Source: Oncomelania hupensis
Lineage: Eukaryota; Mollusca; Gastropoda; Littorinimorpha; Pomatiopsidae
NCBI GenBank assembly: GCA_036898135.1
Contig: CM072520.1
Coordinates: 492,064-556,063, forward strand
DNA: 64,000 nt
Direction: 5' to 3'
Shown: piece by piece, positions 58,366 to 64,000 of the stretch
How positions within the stretch are numbered: position 1 is the first letter of the stretch
How the letters are laid out: the number at the start of each line of letters is the position of its first letter
Program-made: the position numbers and the translations under genes
The notes under the pieces: generated by a model
Databases searched by the model: none
The model's input: only the letters and a program-made list of their open reading frames with translations
What the model was told of the DNA's origin: nothing

Positions 58366-58829
58366 GCAGGGATACATATAGTTAACAAAATCCACTCATC
58401 AAGATTGTTTTCCACTCTCACTACCTGCATCCACACCTCCACCATCCGCCCACACACATACCAGTCAACGGTTCTAGGACAACTACCCCCCAGACAACCA
58501 CTCCCCGGACAAACAAATACCCTCCTGGGACATTTACCCACCGGACAAGTACTCCCAATTTACGCATTATTTTTCCATTGGTGAGAAAAGGTCACATAAA
58601 TAAAGTAATAAAAACTAGAATATAAAAATAAGTAAGTTACATATGAGTAGTGAGTAGTGATCAAATAGAATATAAAAATAAGTCGATTTAGTTTGTCAAC
58701 TAAGGCTATATATCATATCATTTTCTTAACCGTTAATGTTGTGGCTGACTATGGCAACCGCCATTTGTTGGACTTGTACGTGGTATTGCACACAACATAT
58801 CATATGTCATTACCAGACCGCTTTACCTT

Positions 58830-59420
58830 ACCCATTAAGCGTAATAAATGACACATTTCAACGTTGTACTACTATATCATCGGAAATTGGTTCAGAACAA
58901 CAAATCGGTGTACGTCAAGGATGCCTACTCTCTTCAACATCTTCCTAGAGCGCATCATGTCAGATGTTTTTGCAGATCACGAAGGCACAGTCTGCATAGG
59001 GGGTAGAGCAATCTTCAACCTCCGTTTTGCGGATGATATTGATGACAGCGGATCCACAACGAAGAATACAAAGCATGGAGATGAAGTGCTACAGAAGACT
59101 TCTGGGCATTTCCTATACCCAGCACATCACCAACGACGAAGTCCGACAGACCATCACACAAGCCATTGGACCACACGATGACCTGCTCACAACGGTGAAA
59201 TGGAGGCCACGTCACCAGAACATCAGGCCTTGCCAAGACCCGGCACGGTGCAAGGTGGGCAGACGAAGAAGGAGACCAAAACAGAGGTGGGAGGACAAAA
59301 TTCTAGAATGGACTGGCTTAACACTGAGCGAAGCCATGAGGGTTGCTGAGGACAGAGAAAGATGGAGTACGCTGGTTAAATGATCATCAGTGGTGCCCCT
59401 GCGACCTTTGAGTTACGGGA
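58830..59420 (+). pseudogene. LINE reverse transcriptase C-terminal fragment, decayed
   Basis: GSEQQIGVRQGCLLS near 58885-58930, then (frame change) FNIFLERIMSDVFADHEG and the catalytic-type box FADDID near 59030. The next frame gives KCYRRLLGISYTQHITNDEV near 59080, then GRRRRRPKQRWEDKILEWTG and ending RERWSTLVK at about 59383. At least two frame changes, and part of the region between FADDID and the tail is missing. It ends at TTTGAGTTACGGGATA, then a GGATA-type tail near 59420. The clade is uncertain (RTE-like or related). Confidence 0.78.
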
Positions 59421-59627
59421 TAGGATAGGGAAGGATAGGGCATATAACAATACACTGCAGAAGGGAAAGGAGAAGAGGGACTAGAAGAAGGACAATAAAA
59501 AGGACAAAGGACAATTAGGAGTGTGTTTAGCTATCTCTTAAGTTAAACATTTAGTGGCCTTTGCAATACTAAAAAACAAAACTGGTGGTTCTGGGCTGAC
59601 TTGTTTTAAAGCGTGGTTTGATTTGGA
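59421..59627. other. Unassigned sequence after the LINE tail
   Basis: AGGATAGGG-type words at the start, then unique AT-rich sequence. Confidence 0.35.
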
Positions 59628-59840
59628 TATGATTACACATCTCCGTCTTTAGTGGATATGATTACACATCTCCGTCTTTAGTGGATATGATTGACAACAT
59701 CTCCGTCTTAGTGAATAAAATGAAAAATTTTTTACACATCTCCGTCTTTAGTGGATATGATTACACATCTCCGTCTTTAGTGGATATGATTACACATCTC
59801 CGTCTTTAGTGGATATGATTACACATCTCCGTCTTTAGAT
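59628..59840. repeat. 29-bp minisatellite
   Basis: About seven copies of GTGGATATGATTACACATCT plus CCGTCTTTA, with one diverged unit near 59700-59740. Confidence 0.93.
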
Positions 59841-60440
59841 GATACATGTCCACTGACAGGATCACTGATGGGTTTACTGGAGGATAAATAGGTCTGTATT
59901 ATCACAATGTTCCAGCTCCTGATTTTACCTAAACCTTCAGGTGTTCTGTTTTTGCGCTGATCTTGAAGGTCAAGATAATCTTTAATGAAGAACATTTTTT
60001 TTATGAAGGACATTTCGCATTGTATATAAAAATTTGTCCATGATATATCAAATAAAATTAAAATTGTTCAAATAAAAATACACGTGCTTTTTTTTTAAAC
60101 TTCAATAAATATGATTTTAGAGGGTACTTGTTCGGTGGAGAGATGTCCTAGGGGGTATTTGTACAGGGGTTAACTGTCCGTGGATAGTTATCTGGTGGGG
60201 AAGGGTGGGGGGGGGGGTACGGAGGGTAGTTGTTCTGATACCGCCATCAACATTCACTTAATCATTGCATTTTATATACATCATAAAAAGATTTTTTTTT
60301 CAAAGTCTGCAAATACAAAAGAATACAAACTCATTTTATACGTATAGCCCCACACACAACCATAAATAAATCAAGAAAGAAATAATTTCATACATAAATA
60401 AATAAATTGATTTATTAATTAAAGTCATGAAGCAAAGAAA
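59841..60440. other. Unassigned AT-rich sequence, includes the right inverted arm
   Basis: Apart from the arm at 60118-60224 and a G-run near 60208, nothing is recognised. Confidence 0.35.
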
Positions 60441-60462
60441 CAAACAATAGAGATGAGAGAGA

Positions 60463-60512
<50 letters not shown>

Positions 60513-60762
60513 GAACAGGGAGAGGTTGTTGGGGGATTGAGGAGGAGGTAAGGGGGATAGAATGATGGAGGGGGAGGAAGGTAAAGGGGCAGGGGAGAGT
60601 AGAAAGAGAGAATGATCAAATCTCAAGGTAAGCGACAGACGTTGCGCATAAAGTGATGACGCTTCACACCTGTTGACTTCATCAGCATTTCCTGCGTTCC
60701 GGTGTAAAGCATGATGCGCTCCTCCTTCAAAAACATCCACTCAAATTTCTCCCACGTCTGCA

Positions 60763-60822
<60 letters not shown>

Positions 60823-60920
60823 TCTCTATCTATTCTTTGTATCTGTCTGTCCGTCTGAGAAAAAGAGGGAGAGAGAGAGGGAGAGAGAGAGAGGGGGGAG
60901 GGAGAGAGAGACTGTGTGAA
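60441..60920. repeat. (GA)n and (CT)n microsatellites
   Basis: GA at about 60452-60515, CT at 60766-60820, GA-rich again at 60860-60910. Frames over them give only Arg/Glu or Ser/Leu runs. Confidence 0.95.
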
Positions 60921-61119
60921 GTGGATGGGTGTGGGATGGGATGGGTAACTGCTAGAATATCTACAAGAATAGAGGGTAACAGACACGTGGTGACATGGTA
61001 TCCGCCCCTTATCAATCACAGGTCACATGACACAAGTCACAACACGCCCACCAACAACACCTCCTGCACACACAGCCATATCGCTTTACAGCTCTGGAAT
61101 GTACGCTCTTCAGCACCTC

Positions 61120-61400
61120 TCTCTCACCAACCCCCATACACACAGACATACACACAGACATACACACAGACATACACACAGACACTCTTCAACACCTCTC
61201 TCTTCTCCTTACCAAACTTTACACACACCTACATACACACAGACACTCTTCAACACCTCTCTCTCCTCATTACCAAACTTTACACACACCTACATACACA
61301 CAGACACTCTTCAACACCTCTCTCTTCTCCTTACCAAACACCACACCCATACACACAGACACTCCAACACCTCTCTTTAATACAAACTTTACACACACCT
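61120..61400. repeat. 62-bp minisatellite
   Basis: About four units with ACACAGACACTCTTCAACAC, then CTCTCTCTTCTCCTTACCAA, then ACTTTACACACACCTACAT. Confidence 0.9.
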
Positions 61401-63985
61401 ACATACACACATACAATCAAACACCTATACTTCTCCTTACACACCTCCATACACATACACACAAACACGAAAACTAAGCATACACACCAATCACCCTACT
61501 TCCGAACCACACACCCACCCACCACAATCCCACACACCAACCTAAAACACCTATACTTAAGCATACACACAGACAACAAAATGGACTTTAGCATCACACA
61601 TACAATCAAACACATTTACTTTTACCTACATTTCATACATCAAAAAACCTTATAAGAATACACATAATTTCTATCAAAGATACTTTAAGCATAACACATA
61701 CAATGATATTTTAAATAACACACTCACAATCAAAACACATACTTAAGCATACACACAGACTTAATAACACCTATACTTAAGCATTCATACATACAATCTC
61801 ACCTAGACTAGCATTCACCATACAATCAAACACCGATACTTGTAAATACACACATACAATCAACACCGATACTTTAAGCATACACACATACAATCAAACA
61901 CCTAAACTTTAAGCTACACACATACAATCACAACCTATACTTTAAGCATACACACATACAATCAAACACCGATACTTTAAGCATACACACATACAATCAA
62001 ACACCTTTACTTTAACATACAACTACAATCAAAACACCTATACTTTAAGCATACACACATACAAGCAAACACCTACTTTAAGCATACACACAGACAATCA
62101 TACACCTATACTTTAAGATACACACATACAATTCCAAACACCTATAACTTTGCATACACACATACAATCAAACACCTATACTTTAACATACACACATACA
62201 ATCAAACAATACCTATACTTTAAGCATACACACATAATTCAAACACCTATACTTAAGCATACACACATACAATCAAACACCTATACTTTAAGCATACACA
62301 AACAAAATCAAACACCTATACTTTGAAGCATATACACACAATCAAACACCTATACTTAAGCATACACTCATACAATCAAACACCTATACATAAGCATACA
62401 TACATACAATCAAACACCTATACTTTAAGCATACACACATACAATCAAACACCTATACTTTAAGCATACCACATACAATCAAACACCTATACTTTAAGCA
62501 TACACACATACAATCAAACACCTAACTTTTAAGCATACACACTACAATCAAACACCTATACTTTAAGCATAGACACATACAATCAAACACCGATACTTTA
62601 AGCATACACACATACAATCAAACACCTATACTTTAAGCATACACACATACAATCAAACACCTATACTTTAAGCATACACACATACAATCAAACACCTATA
62701 CTTTAAGCATACACACATACAATCAAACACCTATACTTTAAGCATACACACATACAATCAAACACCTATACTTTAAGCATACACACATACAATCAAACAC
62801 CTAACTTTAAGCATACACACATACAATCAAACACCTATACTTTAAGCATACACACATACAATCAAACACCTATACTTTAAGCATACACACATACAATCAA
62901 ACACCTATACTTTAAGCATACACACATACAATCAAACACCTATACTTTAAGCATACACACATACAATCAAACACCTATACTTTTAAGCATACCACACATA
63001 CAATCAAACACCTATACTTTAAGCATACACACATACAATCAAACACCTATACTTTTAAGCATACACACATACAATCAAACACCTATACTTTAAGCATACA
63101 CACATACAATCAAACACCTATACTTTAAGCATACACACATACAATCAAACACCTATACTTTAAGCATACACACATACAATCAAACACCTATACTTTAAGC
63201 TACACTCATACAATCAAACACCTATACTTTAAGCTACACACATACAATCAAACACCTATACTTTAAGCTACACTCATACAATCAAACACCTATACTTTAA
63301 GTATACACACATACAATCAAACACCTATACTTTAAGCTACAATCATACAATCAAACACCTATACTTTAAGCATACACACATACAATCAAACACCTATACT
63401 TTAAGCATACACACATACAATCAAACACCTATACTTTAAGCATACACACATACAATCAATCACCTATACTTTAAGCATACACACATACAATCAAACACCT
63501 ATACTTTAAGCATACACACATACAATCAAACACCTATACTTTAAGCGTACCTACATACAATCAAACACCTATTTTTTAAGCATACACACAGACAATCAAA
63601 CACCTATACTTTAAGCATACACACAGACAATCAAACACCTATACTTTAAGCATTCACACATACAATCAAACACCTATACTTTAAGCATACACACATACAA
63701 TCAAACACCTATACTTTAAGCATACACACATACAATCAAACACCTATACTTTAAGCATACACACATACAATCAATCACCTATACTTTAAGCATACACACA
63801 TACAATCAAACACCTATACTTTAAGCATACACACATACAATCAAACACCTATACTTTAAGCATACACACATACAATCAATCACCTATACTTTAAGCATAC
63901 ACACATACAATCAAACACCTATACTTTAAGCATACACACATACAATCAAACACCTATACTTTAAGCGTGCACACATACATACCTA
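61401..63985. repeat. 35-bp minisatellite running to the window end
   Basis: About 70 copies of ACAATCAAACACCTATACTT plus TAAGCATACACACAT. From 61401 to about 62560 copies are degenerate, with many one-base losses; from about 62600 to 63960 they are almost uniform. Confidence 0.96.
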
Positions 63986-64000
63986 CAACAATTTCCAAAA

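Larger units (their letters stand above)
58474..60224. mobile_element. Inverted-repeat-bounded segment (possible DNA element)
   Basis: The left arm 58474-58562 (GGACAACTACCCCCCAGACA, then CAAATACCCTCCTGGGACAT, then CCACCGGACAAGTACTCCC) reappears in reverse order and orientation at about 60118-60224 (GGGTACTTGTTCGGTGG, ATGTCCTAGGGGGTATTTGT, GGTAGTTGTTCTG). The arms are imperfect, and each is itself a series of GGACAA-(C/A)-TACCCC-like words. The interior holds a LINE fragment and a minisatellite. No transposase is seen. It could be an old TIR element or a coincident pair of inverted dispersed repeats. Confidence 0.45.

Overview
This is a eukaryotic, repeat-saturated window. It has no operons, no rRNA or tRNA genes and no CRISPR. 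Probable intron-containing coding sequence is confined to about 7.8-17.4 kb on the minus strand. Everything else recognisable is transposable elements, minisatellites and microsatellites. The element set suggests a marine invertebrate, most likely a mollusc: Ty3/Gypsy-type elements with integrase ahead of reverse transcriptase, several LINE lineages, a 5S-rRNA-related SINE, hAT-like zinc-finger remnants and very long minisatellites. The species cannot be named from sequence alone, and the mollusc call is an inference.

Layout. 1-5222: most of a minus-strand LTR retrotransposon (left LTR cut by the window edge) with a single 1154-codon Gag-protease-integrase ORF and only stubs of reverse transcriptase; a cluster of heat-shock-element-like motifs precedes its start codon. 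5.5-19 kb: a probable host gene on the minus strand. Four exons are supported by splice sites and reading phase (17198-17425, 12262-13125, 8317-8576, 7790-7921), separated by introns filled with 56-, 34-, 55- and 26-bp minisatellites. Two TIR elements, a solo LTR of the first retrotransposon (10064-10712) and a diverged LTR-like block lie inside it. The 55-bp minisatellite is built from the 3' end of exon 7790-7921 together with its donor site, so each unit carries a potential splice-site-bounded 39-nt in-frame cassette. 18501-19000 is an assembly gap.

19-35 kb: a 5S-related SINE, two decayed LINE fragments on the minus strand, a pentanucleotide (GGGTA)n array, a CCAAT/ETS-motif cluster with promoter-like character, and long minisatellites including a 1.2-1.3 kb block duplicated in tandem. 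35-39.3 kb: a nearly complete plus-strand LINE (endonuclease plus reverse transcriptase) broken by three single-base-type frameshifts and ending in a TTGCC pentamer tail. 39.3-48.4 kb: a chain of minisatellites, including a 3.7-kb 27-bp array open in several frames and a 53-bp array that seems to have grown out of a SINE copy.

48442-55201: a complete, very young LTR retrotransposon (two 1756-bp LTRs, 5-bp target duplication TCTAT) whose coding region is internally deleted and frameshifted. 55.2-64 kb: LINE 3' fragments, a pair of inverted arms that may delimit a DNA element, microsatellites, and a 35-bp minisatellite running to the window end.

The genes do not form a pathway. The recurring theme is parasitic: deleted but recently moved LTR elements, and tandem arrays that appear to have nucleated on functional pieces (an exon-intron junction, a SINE 3' end). 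All statements come from reading the sequence; no database search was made.
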